Notes under the pieces: generated by a model
What the model was told of the DNA's origin: nothing
Seen by the model: the letters and a program-made list of their open reading frames with translations, nothing else
Databases searched by the model: none
Program-made: the position numbers and the translations under genes
In this document: piece after piece, positions 1 to 12,074 of the stretch
Position numbering within the stretch: position 1 is the stretch's first letter
Layout of the letters: the number at the start of each line of letters is the position of its first letter
Assembly: GCF_900156255.1 (NCBI RefSeq)
Contig: NZ_FTMK01000017.1
Location: 18,761 to 82,760, forward strand
Direction of reading: 5' to 3'
Length of the DNA: 64,000 nt
From: Paracoccus thiocyanatus
GTDB lineage: Bacteria > Pseudomonadota > Alphaproteobacteria > Rhodobacterales > Rhodobacteraceae

Positions 1-2455
1 CGCTGCCCTGCTCGCGCAGCGCGACCTGGACCCGGCCGCGCCCCTCGGGGACGAATTTCGCGGCGTTGGACAACAGGTTGACCAGCACCTGCGTCAGCCG
101 GTCGGGATCGGCCAGCAACAGCGGCACCTGATCGGGCAGGTCCAGCACCACCTCGGCCCCGCGCTCGCGGAACAGTTCCGCGGTCGCGCGCAGCGCGGCG
201 ACGATCAGCGCCTTCAGGTCCACGTCGGTATTGTGCCATTCGGCCATGCCGGATTCGATCTTGGCCAGGTCCAGCACCTGGTTGACCAGCCGGCTCAGCC
301 TTTCGCTTTCCGACAGGATGATGGCCAGGAACTCCTTGCGCTCGTGCGGCTGGATGTCGGGCGTGTCCAGCATCAGTTCGGTCAGCGCCCGGATCGAGGT
401 CAGAGGCGTGCGCAGTTCATGCGTGACCGAGGACATGAAATCGTCCTTGAGCTGGTCCAGGCTCTTCAGCTTTTCATTGGCGGCGCGCAGCTCGACCGTC
501 GCCTCTTCAAGCTCGCGGGCATAGATGCGCACCTGCGACGCCTCGTCGATGATCTCCAGCACGTCGCCCAGGCTCAGCGGTTCTTCCTGCGCCACCGATT
601 CGACCATGACGCGGGCCGATGCGGTGCCGATGGCGCCGGCGATCTGGCGCTCGACCCGGTCCACCAGCCGGGCATCGGCGGTCAGGTTGTCCAGCGCGGT
701 GCCGGTCTCGCGCGCGTGGTCGCGAAACAGCGCCTCGGCCCGCGCCGCGCCCAGAAAGCGGCCGGCCAGCCGGCGCAGGTCCTCGGGCCGCGCCCGGCCG
801 CGCCAGAAGACGGGCTGCGCCTGCCCCCGCTCGAACACCTCGACGAACAGCAGCGCCTGGCTGGCCTCGCGCGCCGAGGCCCGGCCGCGCAGCGACAGGC
901 CGACGTAAAGCGCGACATTGACCAAAAGGCTCCAGAACAGCGAATGGGTCAACTCGTCGAAACCGGCCATGCCGAACAGCCGCTGCGGCGCCAGGAAGCC
1001 CAGGCCCATGGGGCCGTCCAGAAAGCCGGCGCCGATCCAGCCCGACCGCGCCAGCGATGGCAGCATCAGCGTATAGGCCCAGACCAGCGACCCGCCCAGC
1101 AGCCCGCCAAGCGCGCCCGCCCGCGTCGCGCCGCGCCAATACATGCCGCCCAGAAGCGCCGGGGCGAATTGCGCCACCGCGGCAAAGCTGATCAGCCCGA
1201 TCGAGACCAGCGCATAAGCCTCGCCGGCGACGTGGAAATACAGATAGCCCAGCAGCAGCACCAGCAGGATGGCGGCCCGGCGGATGTTCAGCAACAGCCG
1301 CGTCAGGTCGCCGCCCTTGCGGGCAAAGCGGCCGCTGCCCAGCAGCGCCGGCATCACCAGGTCGTTGCACACCATGGTCGAGACGGCGACGGTTTCCACG
1401 ATGATCATCCCCGTCGCCGCCGACAGCCCGCCGATATAGGCCAGCAGCGCCAGCCAGACCGCGCCCTGCGACAAAGGCAGCGTCAGCACATAGCTTTCCG
1501 CCCCCGCGCCGCCATCGCCGAAGATCAGCATCCCGCCGATGGCGATGGGCAGCACGAAGATGTTGATCAGCAGCAGATAGGCCGGGAACAGCCACGACGC
1601 GCGCAGGATATGGCGTTCGTTCACGCATTCGACCACCATCATCTGGAACTGCCGCGGCAGCATCAGCACCGACAGCATCGACAAAAGCGTCAGCGTGAAC
1701 CATTGCGCGCCATGGAAGCCCTGAAAGCCCTGCCCGTCCAGGCTCAGCAGGTCGGCGATCTGGGGCTGGGCCTGGGCGCGCGCCCAGATGTCGCCCATGC
1801 CGCCGAAAAGCCCGTAGGTGACAAAGACCCCGACCGCCAGAAACGCCGCCAGCTTGACCGCGGATTCAAAGGCGATGGCGGCGACCATGCCCTCGTGGCG
1901 CTCGGACAGGTCCAGGTGGCGGGTGCCGAAGACCACCGCGAAACCCGCCAGCGACAGCGCCATGTAAAGCGTGCCGTCGCGCCACCATGCCGCGCCGTCC
2001 TGGCCCGGCCCGCCGGTCAGCGCCTCGTATCCGGCCGAGACCGCCTTTAGCTGCAAGGCGATATAGGGCAGGATGCCGACCACGGTGATCAGCGTGACCA
2101 GCGCCGCCAGCAACGGGCTTTTGCCATAGCGGCTGGCGATGAAATCCGCGATCGAGGTGATGCGGTAGCTGCGCGCGATCCGCACCATCTTGCGCAGCAC
2201 CAGCCAGGCCAGCAGCATGGCCAGCATCGGCCCCAGATAGATGGGCAGGAACCACACCCCGCCCGAGGCGGCGCGCCCCACGCTGCCGAAATAGGTCCAG
2301 GCCGAACAATAGACCCCCCAGGACAGCGCATAGACAAAGCTGTTGTCGATCAGCGACCGGCCCTGGCCGGCGCGGCGGTCGCCATGCGCCGCCACCGCCA
2401 CCAAAAGCAGCAGATAGCCAAAGGATACGCCAAGGACCAGGCCGGGCTGGATCAT
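1..2455 (-). CDS. Sodium/solute-symporter-like sensor histidine kinase (partial, 3' end outside window)
   Basis: The N-terminal ~500 residues are a long series of hydrophobic segments of the SSS (PutP-like) type, beginning MIQPGLVLGVSFGYLLLL. A linker with a heptad-like stretch (ELEEATVELRAANEKLKSLD) leads into a HisKA domain with HELRTPLTSIR; the phosphoacceptor His is about residue 679. The N-box of the HATPase domain (NLLSNAAKF) is present, but the G-boxes lie beyond base 1, so the gene is cut by the window edge. ATG at 2455 overlaps the stop of the upstream small membrane protein (ATGA). Families with this architecture sense or transport small carboxylates and control such pathways; the substrate here is unknown. 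A partner response regulator would be expected just outside the window. Confidence 0.85.
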   Translation of the reverse strand, partial: MIQPGLVLGVSFGYLLLLVAVAAHGDRRAGQGRSLIDNSFVYALSWGVYCSAWTYFGSVGRAASGGVWFLPIYLGPMLAMLLAWLVLRKMVRIARSYRITSIADFIASRYGKSPLLAALVTLITVVGILPYIALQLKAVSAGYEALTGGPGQDGAAWWRDGTLYMALSLAGFAVVFGTRHLDLSERHEGMVAAIAFESAVKLAAFLAVGVFVTYGLFGGMGDIWARAQAQPQIADLLSLDGQGFQGFHGAQWFTLTLLSMLSVLMLPRQFQMMVVECVNERHILRASWLFPAYLLLINIFVLPIAIGGMLIFGDGGAGAESYVLTLPLSQGAVWLALLAYIGGLSAATGMIIVETVAVSTMVCNDLVMPALLGSGRFARKGGDLTRLLLNIRRAAILLVLLLGYLYFHVAGEAYALVSIGLISFAAVAQFAPALLGGMYWRGATRAGALGGLLGGSLVWAYTLMLPSLARSGWIGAGFLDGPMGLGFLAPQRLFGMAGFDELTHSLFWSLLVNVALYVGLSLRGRASAREASQALLFVEVFERGQAQPVFWRGRARPEDLRRLAGRFLGAARAEALFRDHARETGTALDNLTADARLVDRVERQIAGAIGTASARVMVESVAQEEPLSLGDVLEIIDEASQVRIYARELEEATVELRAANEKLKSLDQLKDDFMSSVTHELRTPLTSIRALTELMLDTPDIQPHERKEFLAIILSESERLSRLVNQVLDLAKIESGMAEWHNTDVDLKALIVAALRATAELFRERGAEVVLDLPDQVPLLLADPDRLTQVLVNLLSNAAKFVPEGRGRVQVALREQGS

Positions 2456-2697
2456 CGGTCCACCTTGTTGTCGTCCGGGGCATCCTTGGCGCCGCGGCCG
2501 CCGCGGCGGGCGCTGACCCAGGCCAGCGCCGCGACCAGCCCGGCCCAGATCGCGAACAGCGCCACCGGCAGCAGCGGCAGGCCCAGCACCGTCAGCGGCT
2601 GGTCCCAGACCAGCAGCATGGGAAAGTTGAACAGCAGAAAACCCGCGCCGCACAGCGCCAGCAGCACCTGCGCCGGGGGACCGTCGCGCCGCCTCAT
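2452..2697 (-). CDS. Small two-helix membrane protein, symporter-kinase companion
   Basis: This is an 81-residue protein with two hydrophobic segments (about residues 10-30 and 38-60) and a charged tail ending KDAPDDNKVDR. It sits between a DUF294 protein and an SSS-kinase gene and overlaps both by 4 bases (ATGA at each end), so the three genes are translationally coupled. Small membrane proteins commonly precede SSS transporters, but this one does not clearly show the DUF4212 signature, so it is left unnamed. The start at 2697 is fixed by the overlap. A role in stabilising or modulating the symporter-kinase is inferred from context only. Confidence 0.65.
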   Translation of the reverse strand: MRRRDGPPAQVLLALCGAGFLLFNFPMLLVWDQPLTVLGLPLLPVALFAIWAGLVAALAWVSARRGGRGAKDAPDDNKVDR

Positions 2698-4151
2698 AGC
2701 AGGTCCAGCCGGTAATGCCGGCCCAGCCATTGCTTGAAATCGCGCACGATGTTCAGCGAATCGCGCAGGGCCTGGCGGTCCAGCCGGCCCAGATCGGCGG
2801 GGCGGATGGTGTTGTCGGGGGCCTGGCCGCGGCTGATCTGCGCCAGGTTGGCCTCCAGCTTCAGCCCCATCATGCAATGCAGCGCATCCGCCAGGTCGCG
2901 CGCCAGCCCCGCCTCGATGCGCCCCGCCCCGGCCAGCGCCTGCAAGCGGGCGCGGGTGCCGGTGGCGGCGACGCCATGTTCCAGCGCCAGCGCGCGGGCG
3001 CCATGCACCAGCGGAAAGATGCCCAGCTTTTTCAGGTCGATCTCGGCCGCCTCGGGGCCGCGCATCCCCGGCAGGCGGCGCCACCAGCCGCCCTCGGCGC
3101 CGCTGTCGAACTGCCGGATCGCGGCGGCGAAGCGGGCGTGGAAACTGTCGCTGCCGGTCAGCATGCGCCGCAGCCGGTTCTGCACCGCGGCCAGCAAGGT
3201 GGCGTCGCCGGACACCGGCACGGCGTCCAGAAAGATCGCCAGGTTCATCGGCCCCTCGGCATCGCCGCCATGGATCCAGTCGCGCAGGCTGTCGCCAAAG
3301 CCCCGCACGTCCTGGCACCATTGCGGCCGGCTCAGCATGATGCCGCCCGCGCAGGGCGGATAGCCGAACGAAATCAGCGCCTGGGTGAACGCCTGGGTGA
3401 CGCGCCCCAGCCCGTCAAAGGCAAAGCCGTCGCGCAGGATCAGGGCGTTGTCCTGATCGGTGCGGATGATCTGTTCGGACCGCCCCTCGCTGCCCATGAC
3501 GATCAGGCAGCAGTTCTCGCGCAGCGGCTGCGGCGCCAGCATCTGCCACAGCCGGCGAAAGATCTGCCGGTTCAGCCCGCCGACCAGCCCGGCGATGACC
3601 TCGATGCGCACCCCGTCCTGGTGCAGGATGCGGATCAGCGCCTCGACCTGGGCGGCGGGGCGGGCCAGTTCGGCCGGGCTGGTGGCGCGCGCGATCTCGG
3701 CCGCGACCAGATGCGACTGGTTGGCCAGGAACCCCATCAGGTCAAGCTGGCTGAGGATGCCGACCACCTGGTCCCCATCGCGCACCAGGACGCGGTGGAT
3801 GCGGTGGCGCAGCATCAGCATCATCGCATCGTAAAGATCGTCCCCGACGCCCACGGCCAGGGGGGTGAAGCTGGTAAAGTCGCGCACCTTCAGCGCCGCC
3901 GGCGGCTGGTCGCGCAGGATCGCCTGCACCAGGTTGGTGGTGGTAAAGATGCCCAGCCGCGCGCCGTCCTGCACCAGCGCATCGGTGATGCCGCGCGCCG
4001 CCAACTGGCCGCACAGGGACAAAAGGTCGGTCTGGGCATCGACGAAAAGCGGCTTGCGCAGGATGGCGTCGCGCACCCGCGCCGTGACCAGCGTCACCAT
4101 CTCGCGCTGCTCGTGGCGCAGCGCCCGGCCGGCGGCGGTCACGGCCGCCAT
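2694..4151 (-). CDS. CBS-pair / DUF294 nucleotidyltransferase-like protein
   Basis: Two CBS repeats span roughly residues 17-145 (MVTLVTARVRDAILRKPLFV... and GILSQLDLMGFL). A DUF294 putative nucleotidyltransferase domain follows, with GSEGRSEQIIRTDQDN, which holds the GS and DxD-type motifs, and then a helical C-terminal substrate-binding domain. Many relatives carry an N-terminal cyclic-nucleotide-binding domain; it is absent here. The reading frame stays open upstream to about 4718 but overlaps the divergent ATPase gene, so a start at 4151 (485 aa) or 4100 is more sensible; neither has a strong ribosome site. The gene is coupled to the small membrane protein and the SSS-kinase. Enzymatic activity is unproven in the family; a regulatory role in carboxylate signalling is plausible. 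Confidence 0.75.
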   Translation of the reverse strand: MAAVTAAGRALRHEQREMVTLVTARVRDAILRKPLFVDAQTDLLSLCGQLAARGITDALVQDGARLGIFTTTNLVQAILRDQPPAALKVRDFTSFTPLAVGVGDDLYDAMMLMLRHRIHRVLVRDGDQVVGILSQLDLMGFLANQSHLVAAEIARATSPAELARPAAQVEALIRILHQDGVRIEVIAGLVGGLNRQIFRRLWQMLAPQPLRENCCLIVMGSEGRSEQIIRTDQDNALILRDGFAFDGLGRVTQAFTQALISFGYPPCAGGIMLSRPQWCQDVRGFGDSLRDWIHGGDAEGPMNLAIFLDAVPVSGDATLLAAVQNRLRRMLTGSDSFHARFAAAIRQFDSGAEGGWWRRLPGMRGPEAAEIDLKKLGIFPLVHGARALALEHGVAATGTRARLQALAGAGRIEAGLARDLADALHCMMGLKLEANLAQISRGQAPDNTIRPADLGRLDRQALRDSLNIVRDFKQWLGRHYRLDLL

Positions 4152-4518
4152 CCCGGCCCGGCGCGTCCGGGCCAAGCCGCTGCTTTGCAGGTATCGCGCA
4201 TGGATCGCTGCCCCCCTCCCGACCTTGCAACCGCGCGCGCCGCAGCCTTTCGGGCTGCGCCGGGCGCCATTCCGGCATTCCTCCCTGCTCGCAATTCCCT
4301 TGTTAAGCCCAAGCGCGGGGGTTTCACAACATCCTTGCCCACGCCAAAGCCGCCCCCGGCCGGCGGCGCGGGGTCGCATGCGCAGTTCTTGACTTGAATC
4401 AATACCCTGCGGCATCGATATCCGCAGGATGGCCCCGCGCCATGGCCGGATTTCCGCGCCGCAGCCCGCCGCCGGGCGCGCGCGCCCCCGGCAAGCCGCC
4501 CGCCACAGGAGGAACGCG
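4152..4518. other. Divergent intergenic region between DUF294 operon and P-type ATPase
   Basis: This 367-base spacer carries control signals for two divergent transcripts. It contains the FNR-like box at 4389-4402 and, just before the ATPase gene, the ribosome site CAGGAGG at 4507-4512. The alternative open frames crossing it are antisense or upstream extensions without ribosome sites. No RNA gene was recognised. Confidence 0.6.
4389..4402 (+). promoter_or_regulatory. FNR/FnrP/NNR-type box upstream of P-type ATPase
   Basis: The sequence TTGACTTGAATCAA fits the Crp/FNR consensus TTGAY-N4-ATCAA, with both half sites intact. It lies 117 bases before the ATG of the P-type ATPase and about 240 bases from the opposite DUF294 start. 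In Paracoccus and Rhodobacter such sites bind FnrP, FnrL or NNR and activate genes under low oxygen or nitric oxide. Which of the two divergent genes is controlled is inferred from spacing. Confidence 0.65.
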
Positions 4519-7221
<2,703 letters not shown>

Positions 7222-7303
7222 GCGGCCGGGATCGCCCGCCCCGGATTGATTTTGTTCCCCATATGTTCTATATCGGGATCACGATCCGCAAGGGAGATCC
7301 GCG

Positions 7304-7591
7304 ATGGACACCACCACCTTTGCCCTGCCGGCCACGCCGCGGCAGATGGCCTATGCCCGCTCGCTGGCGCTGAGAAACCAGACGCTTCTACCGTGGGAGG
7401 TGCAGCAGGACCGCCGCACCCTCAGCGCCTGGATCGAGGCGCAGGCGCGGATGCGGCCGGCCACGGGGCTGCCGACCTCGAAACAGGTCGCCTTTGCCGA
7501 ACGCATCGCGCGCATCAAGCGCCGCGCCGTGCCCGAGGAATGTTTCCGCGACCGGGGATTGCTGTCGCGCTGGATCGACAGCAACCGCTGA
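7304..7591 (+). CDS. Small protein with two copies of a KQ-A-x-DR-LS-WI motif
   Basis: This is a 95-residue, basic, soluble protein. It is made of two similar halves: TPRQMAYARSLALRNQ...QQDRRTLSAWIEA (about 11-47) and TSKQVAFAERIARIKR...FRDRGLLSRWIDS (about 57-93). The internal duplication is visible by eye and suggests two equivalent helical modules. The ribosome site GGGAGA precedes ATG 7304. I do not know a function; similar short motifs occur as add-on modules in nucleic-acid enzymes, but that link is weak. The gene lies between the P-type ATPase and a convergent MFS gene. Confidence 0.7.
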   Translation: MDTTTFALPATPRQMAYARSLALRNQTLLPWEVQQDRRTLSAWIEAQARMRPATGLPTSKQVAFAERIARIKRRAVPEECFRDRGLLSRWIDSNR

Positions 7592-7599
7592 CCGGCGGG

Positions 7600-9147
7600 C
7601 TAGCGGGCGGCGGCGGTGCCCGCATCAGTGGGGCGGCCGTCCGGCGGCGGCTTGGCCGGGCGGTTCGGCGCCAGCAGCACCGGGCGCAGCAGCACCGCCG
7701 CCACGAACCCGGCCGCAGCCAACCCCACCGCCGACAGATAGACCCAGCCAAAGGCATCGCGGAACGCCAGCGACACCGCCTCGCGCAGCGGCGGCGCCAG
7801 GGCCGCCAGCCGCTCGGGCGTCATCTCGGCCAGGGGTCCCGCACCCTCGACCGTGATGCGCAGCAGCCGGTCCGACAGGATCGCGCCATAGACCGAAATC
7901 GCCAGCGACGCGCCCGCCATCCGCGACAGCGTGACCGCCCCGGTCGCCGCGCCGACATCCGCGCGGGGGGCGGAAACCTGCGCCCCGATCACCGGCCCCT
8001 GCTGGCCCAGCCCGATGGCCACGCCCTGCCCCATCAGCAGGCCCGCCACCGCCCAGAACGGCGCATGCAGCGGCAGCACCGACAGGCTGAACAGGCAGCC
8101 CATCGCCAGGAACAGGCCCAGCACCACCCAGGGCTTGTAGCGCCCGGTGGTCGAGATCAGCCGCCCCGCCGTCAGCGAGCCGATGGCAAGCCCCCCGGTC
8201 ACGGCGATGAAGAACAGCCCCGCCGCGGCCGGCGACAGGCCGGTGGTCATCTGCAAGAACAGCGCATGGTAATTGACCATGCCGATGGCGATGCCGCCGC
8301 TGGCCGCCCCCACGACCAGCAGCAGGCCAAAGTTGCGGTCGGCAAACAGGCGCAGCGGGATGATCGGCTCGGGCGCGCGCCGCTCGATGCGCAGCCACAG
8401 GACCAGCGCCAGCGCGGAAATCACCGGCAACGCCAGCGCCGGCCACGCCGTCAGCGATCCGAAAAGCGAACGGCTGTCGGCCCAAAGCACCACCCCCGCG
8501 ATCGCCACCGCCAGCGTCAGCGCGCCGGGATAATCGACCCTGGGCCGCCGGTCGGGGCGGTAATGCGGCAAAAGCAGCGCCAGCGCGGTCAGCGCCAGCA
8601 CCCCGATGGGCAGGTTGATCAGAAAGATCGAGCGCCAGCCCAGATATTGGCTCATGCTGCCGCCAAGCGCCGGCCCGACCGAGGCCGAGGCCATCAGCAC
8701 CAGGCTGGAAAAGCTTTGATAGCGCGCCCGCTCGCGCGGCTCGAACAGGTCGGCATTGATGGAAAAGATCGACACCATGATGCCGCCCCCGCCCAGGCCC
8801 TGAAAGGCCCGCGCCGCGATCAGGCTGTCCATCGACCAGGCCAGCCCGCAAACGGCCGAGCCCAGCGTGAACAGCGCCACCGCAAAGATCATCACGTATT
8901 TGCGCCCCAAAAGGTCGCCCAGCTTGCCATAGACCGGCATGATCGCCGCCTGCGCCAGCAGATAGGCCGAACCGACCCAGCCGAAACGCTCGATGGCGCC
9001 GAACTCGCCGGTGATGGTGGGCAGCGCGGTCGAGACGATCTGGCTGTCCAGCGTGGCCATGAACATGGATAGCATCAGAAAGGCGAAGATCACCTTGCGG
9101 CGGCGATGGCTGGGGGCCGCGGGGCCGCAGGACATGGGCTGGATCAT
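7600..9147 (-). CDS. MFS drug-efflux-type transporter (DHA2-like, 14 TM)
   Basis: This 515-aa inner-membrane protein has about 14 hydrophobic segments and DHA2 hallmarks: MATLDSQIVSTALPTI in TM1, the loop GKLGDLLGRKYVM (motif A), and the R-rich TM4-5 region QGLGGGGIMVSIFSI. Proton-driven export of toxic or lipophilic compounds is the usual role. ATG 9147 (MIQPMSCG) is chosen because the region upstream holds the shared promoter and operator with the divergent marR gene. The divergent MarR pairing strongly suggests repression by that regulator and induction by its ligand. The substrate is unknown. Confidence 0.88.
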   Translation of the reverse strand: MIQPMSCGPAAPSHRRRKVIFAFLMLSMFMATLDSQIVSTALPTITGEFGAIERFGWVGSAYLLAQAAIMPVYGKLGDLLGRKYVMIFAVALFTLGSAVCGLAWSMDSLIAARAFQGLGGGGIMVSIFSINADLFEPRERARYQSFSSLVLMASASVGPALGGSMSQYLGWRSIFLINLPIGVLALTALALLLPHYRPDRRPRVDYPGALTLAVAIAGVVLWADSRSLFGSLTAWPALALPVISALALVLWLRIERRAPEPIIPLRLFADRNFGLLLVVGAASGGIAIGMVNYHALFLQMTTGLSPAAAGLFFIAVTGGLAIGSLTAGRLISTTGRYKPWVVLGLFLAMGCLFSLSVLPLHAPFWAVAGLLMGQGVAIGLGQQGPVIGAQVSAPRADVGAATGAVTLSRMAGASLAISVYGAILSDRLLRITVEGAGPLAEMTPERLAALAPPLREAVSLAFRDAFGWVYLSAVGLAAAGFVAAVLLRPVLLAPNRPAKPPPDGRPTDAGTAAAR

Positions 9148-9209
9148 GGACCGGAAACCTGTCTGGCCCGCAGGCCGGCGGGCGGGTTCGCATTGCGCAA
9201 CATATGCGT

Positions 9210-9227
9210 TTGGCATATATATGCTAA
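9210..9227. promoter_or_regulatory. Palindromic operator between MFS and marR genes
   Basis: GCATATATATGC (9213-9224) is a perfect 12-base palindrome, flanked by TT and AA half-site extensions. It stands out in GC-rich DNA, in the 108-base gap between divergent start codons, 29 bases before marR. Size and place fit a MarR-family operator controlling both genes; protein binding is inferred. Confidence 0.55.
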
Positions 9228-9255
9228 AGGCACATATAACGGGAAGGAAGGACCG

Positions 9256-9798
9256 ATGCAAGCGACCGGCAGGACGGCTGGCATCCAGCGCATTTCCTCG
9301 TCCCTGGGGCGGCTGCGCATGATGATCGGGCGGCGGGTGATGGGCCGGCTGGCGCTTAGAAATGTGGCGCCGATGCTGGATGTCTCGGATCTGGACGTGC
9401 TGGGCCTGGTGCCGGCGGCCGCTGGCACGGACGGGGAAACGGACGGGGTCTCGGTCGGGGACATCGCGCGGCAATTGCGCATCGACCCTTCGCGCGCCAG
9501 CCGGCTGGTGGCGGAACTGGTGCAGCGCGGCTTCCTGGTCCGCGCCATTTCGCAACAGGACGGGCGGCGCGCGGTGCTAAGGCGCAGCGAAACCGGCGAG
9601 CGCGTCCTGGCCGAGGTCGAGCGGCTGAAGCACGAATTGATCCGCGAGATCGTCGGCGACTGGCCCGAGGCGCGGCTGGCCGCCTTTGCGCGGGATTTCG
9701 ACGGTTTCACCCAGGCGCTGGACGCGCGGCTTTCCCGCCCCGACCTGCGCCCGGCCCGGCCCGAATCGCCGCCCGAACCCCGGCCCGAGGCATCCTGA
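9256..9798 (+). CDS. MarR-family transcriptional regulator
   Basis: This 180-aa protein has a winged helix at about residues 70-135. The recognition region is VGDIARQLRIDPSRASRLVAEL and the wing RAISQQDGRRAVLRRSETG matches the DxR(R) wing signature of MarR proteins. Flanking helices provide dimerisation. The C-terminal tail is rich in Pro and Arg and probably disordered. GGAAGGAAGG precedes ATG 9256. It is divergent from an MFS efflux gene and likely represses both genes through the palindrome between them. Confidence 0.85.
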   Translation: MQATGRTAGIQRISSSLGRLRMMIGRRVMGRLALRNVAPMLDVSDLDVLGLVPAAAGTDGETDGVSVGDIARQLRIDPSRASRLVAELVQRGFLVRAISQQDGRRAVLRRSETGERVLAEVERLKHELIREIVGDWPEARLAAFARDFDGFTQALDARLSRPDLRPARPESPPEPRPEAS

Positions 9799-9819
9799 CG
9801 CCCGCGACAGGCGGCGCCC

Positions 9820-10623
9820 CTACCCGGCCAGCCGGGCCAGCGCCGCCCATTGCGCCCCGTTCGGGTCCGCAAGGTCGTCCAGCACCCGGAAATGGTCGCA
9901 GCCGGGCACATGCAGCAGCGCCGCCCGCTGCCCCGCCAGCCGGCAGGCCGTCGCATAATCGCCGGACTGCCGGATCAGTTCCGGCAATTCCTCGGCCCCC
10001 ACGGCGACCAGCATCGGCGCGCCCGCGCCGATATGGCGCTGCGGGCTGCAAGCGGCGATCTCGGCCGCGGTCAGGCGCAGCTTGTCGTTAAGCTGGCCCA
10101 GGGCGATCGGCTCCAGCTCGAACAGCCCGCTGATCGCCAGCACCGAGCCGACAGCGGAATGGCCGCGATGCATGGCCGCCAGATGCCCGCCGGCGGAATG
10201 CCCGGCCAGGCAAAGCCGCCCGACCCCTGTCGCCGCCAGATGGTCCAGAAGCTGGCCGATCTCGGCCACGATCTGCGTCATCGACGCCTGCGGCGCCAGC
10301 GTGTATTCGGCCAGGACCACGTCATGGCCATGCGCCAACGGACCCTGGGCGCAAAAGGCGAAATCCTCCTTGGCGCAGCTTTGCCAATAGCCGCCATGGA
10401 TGAAGACCAAGACCGGCGCATCCGCCCGGCCGCAGGAAAACCAGTCATAGGTCTGGCGCGCGCCGGGACCATAGCGCAGGTCGCGCCGGCCATTTTGCGC
10501 GGCATGGAAAGCCTGGCTGCGGGCGCGGAAATCCCGCATCAGGCCCGGAAAATCCGCAAGCCTGGCGGTATTGCTATAGGCTGCGTCCAGTTCCTGCCGG
10601 TTCATGCCCCGATAAAGCGTCAT
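9820..10623 (-). CDS. Alpha/beta hydrolase, kynurenine-formamidase/carboxylesterase-like
   Basis: The 267-aa protein has the oxyanion-hole motif HGGYW (76-80), nucleophile elbow GHSAGG (Ser143) and a C-terminal CDHF with the likely catalytic His. The HGGxW plus GHSAGG pattern is that of arylformamidases and related carboxylesterases. It directly follows livF with no gap, as last gene of the ABC importer operon, so it probably cleaves an ester or amide in the imported compound. A tryptophan-derived formamide is only one option; no other kynurenine gene is nearby. Confidence 0.75.
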   Translation of the reverse strand: MTLYRGMNRQELDAAYSNTARLADFPGLMRDFRARSQAFHAAQNGRRDLRYGPGARQTYDWFSCGRADAPVLVFIHGGYWQSCAKEDFAFCAQGPLAHGHDVVLAEYTLAPQASMTQIVAEIGQLLDHLAATGVGRLCLAGHSAGGHLAAMHRGHSAVGSVLAISGLFELEPIALGQLNDKLRLTAAEIAACSPQRHIGAGAPMLVAVGAEELPELIRQSGDYATACRLAGQRAALLHVPGCDHFRVLDDLADPNGAQWAALARLAG

Positions 10624-11309
<686 letters not shown>

Positions 11310-11313
<4 letters not shown>

Positions 11314-12074
11314 GCCTCCTCTCCCAGATAAGAGCGCCGCACCTCGGGATTGGCGCGGATCTCGGCGACGCTGCCGGTGGCGATGACGCGGCCATAGACC
11401 AGGACCGAGACGCGGTCGGCCAGCGCAAAGACCGCATCCATGTCATGTTCGACCAGCAGGATCGGCGCTTCGGCGCGCAGGTCCGACAGGATGGCGGTCA
11501 ATTGCCGCCCGCCCTCCAGCCCCATGCCGGCCATCGGCTCGTCCAGCAGAAAGGCGCGCGGGCGCAGGGCCAGCGCCATGGCGATTTCCAGCTTGCGGCG
11601 CTCGCCATGCGACAGCGCCGCGGCGGGGACCAGGTGCCGCCCGGCCAGGCCCGCCTGCTCGATATGGAACAGCGCCGGTTCGGTCAGCTTGCGGTCGGCC
11701 AGCGCCGGCCGGTGAAAGCGGAACACCGCGCCGCTGGCCCCGGCCACCGCCAGCATGACGTTTTGCAGCGCGGTGAAATCCGCGATGACCGAGGACACCT
11801 GGAAGCTGCGCGCCAGCCCCAGCCGCGCCCGCGCCGCCGCGTCCAGCCCGTCGATCACCTGCCCCTCAAAGCGGATGCTGCCGGCGTCGGGCCGGATCTC
11901 GCCCACGATCTGCTTGATCAGCGTGGACTTGCCGGCGCCGTTCGGGCCGATCAGGGCATGGATCTCGCCCGGCCGCAGGTCCAGGCTGACATCGTCGGTC
12001 GCCGCCAGCGCGCCAAAGGACTTGCGCAGGCCGCGGATCTCCAGGATGGGGTCGTGCCGCTTGGGTTCAGGCAT
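11310..12074 (-). CDS. livG: Branched-chain-type ABC transporter ATPase (LivG-like)
   Basis: The 254-aa protein has Walker A GPNGAGKST, a Q-loop region around SFQVSSVIADFTALQNV, Walker B AFLLDEPMAGM with the LivG-type AGM, and H-loop LLVEHDMDAVF. The signature reads LSHGERRKLEIAMAL, a His-containing variant common in LivG. It overlaps livM by 8 bases and livF by 4. It pairs with LivF on the LivH/LivM channel. Confidence 0.87.

Noticed and set aside
233..2050. 605-residue rightward open frame opposite the histidine kinase
   Set aside because: It is rich in Gln, Arg, His and Ala with no domain, and lies antisense to a clearly conserved symporter-kinase gene; a mirror frame in GC-rich DNA.
9820..10623. 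Kynurenine formamidase (kynB) as a firm name
   Set aside because: HGGxW and GHSAGG fit but are shared with other carboxylesterases, and no tryptophan-degradation gene is nearby.
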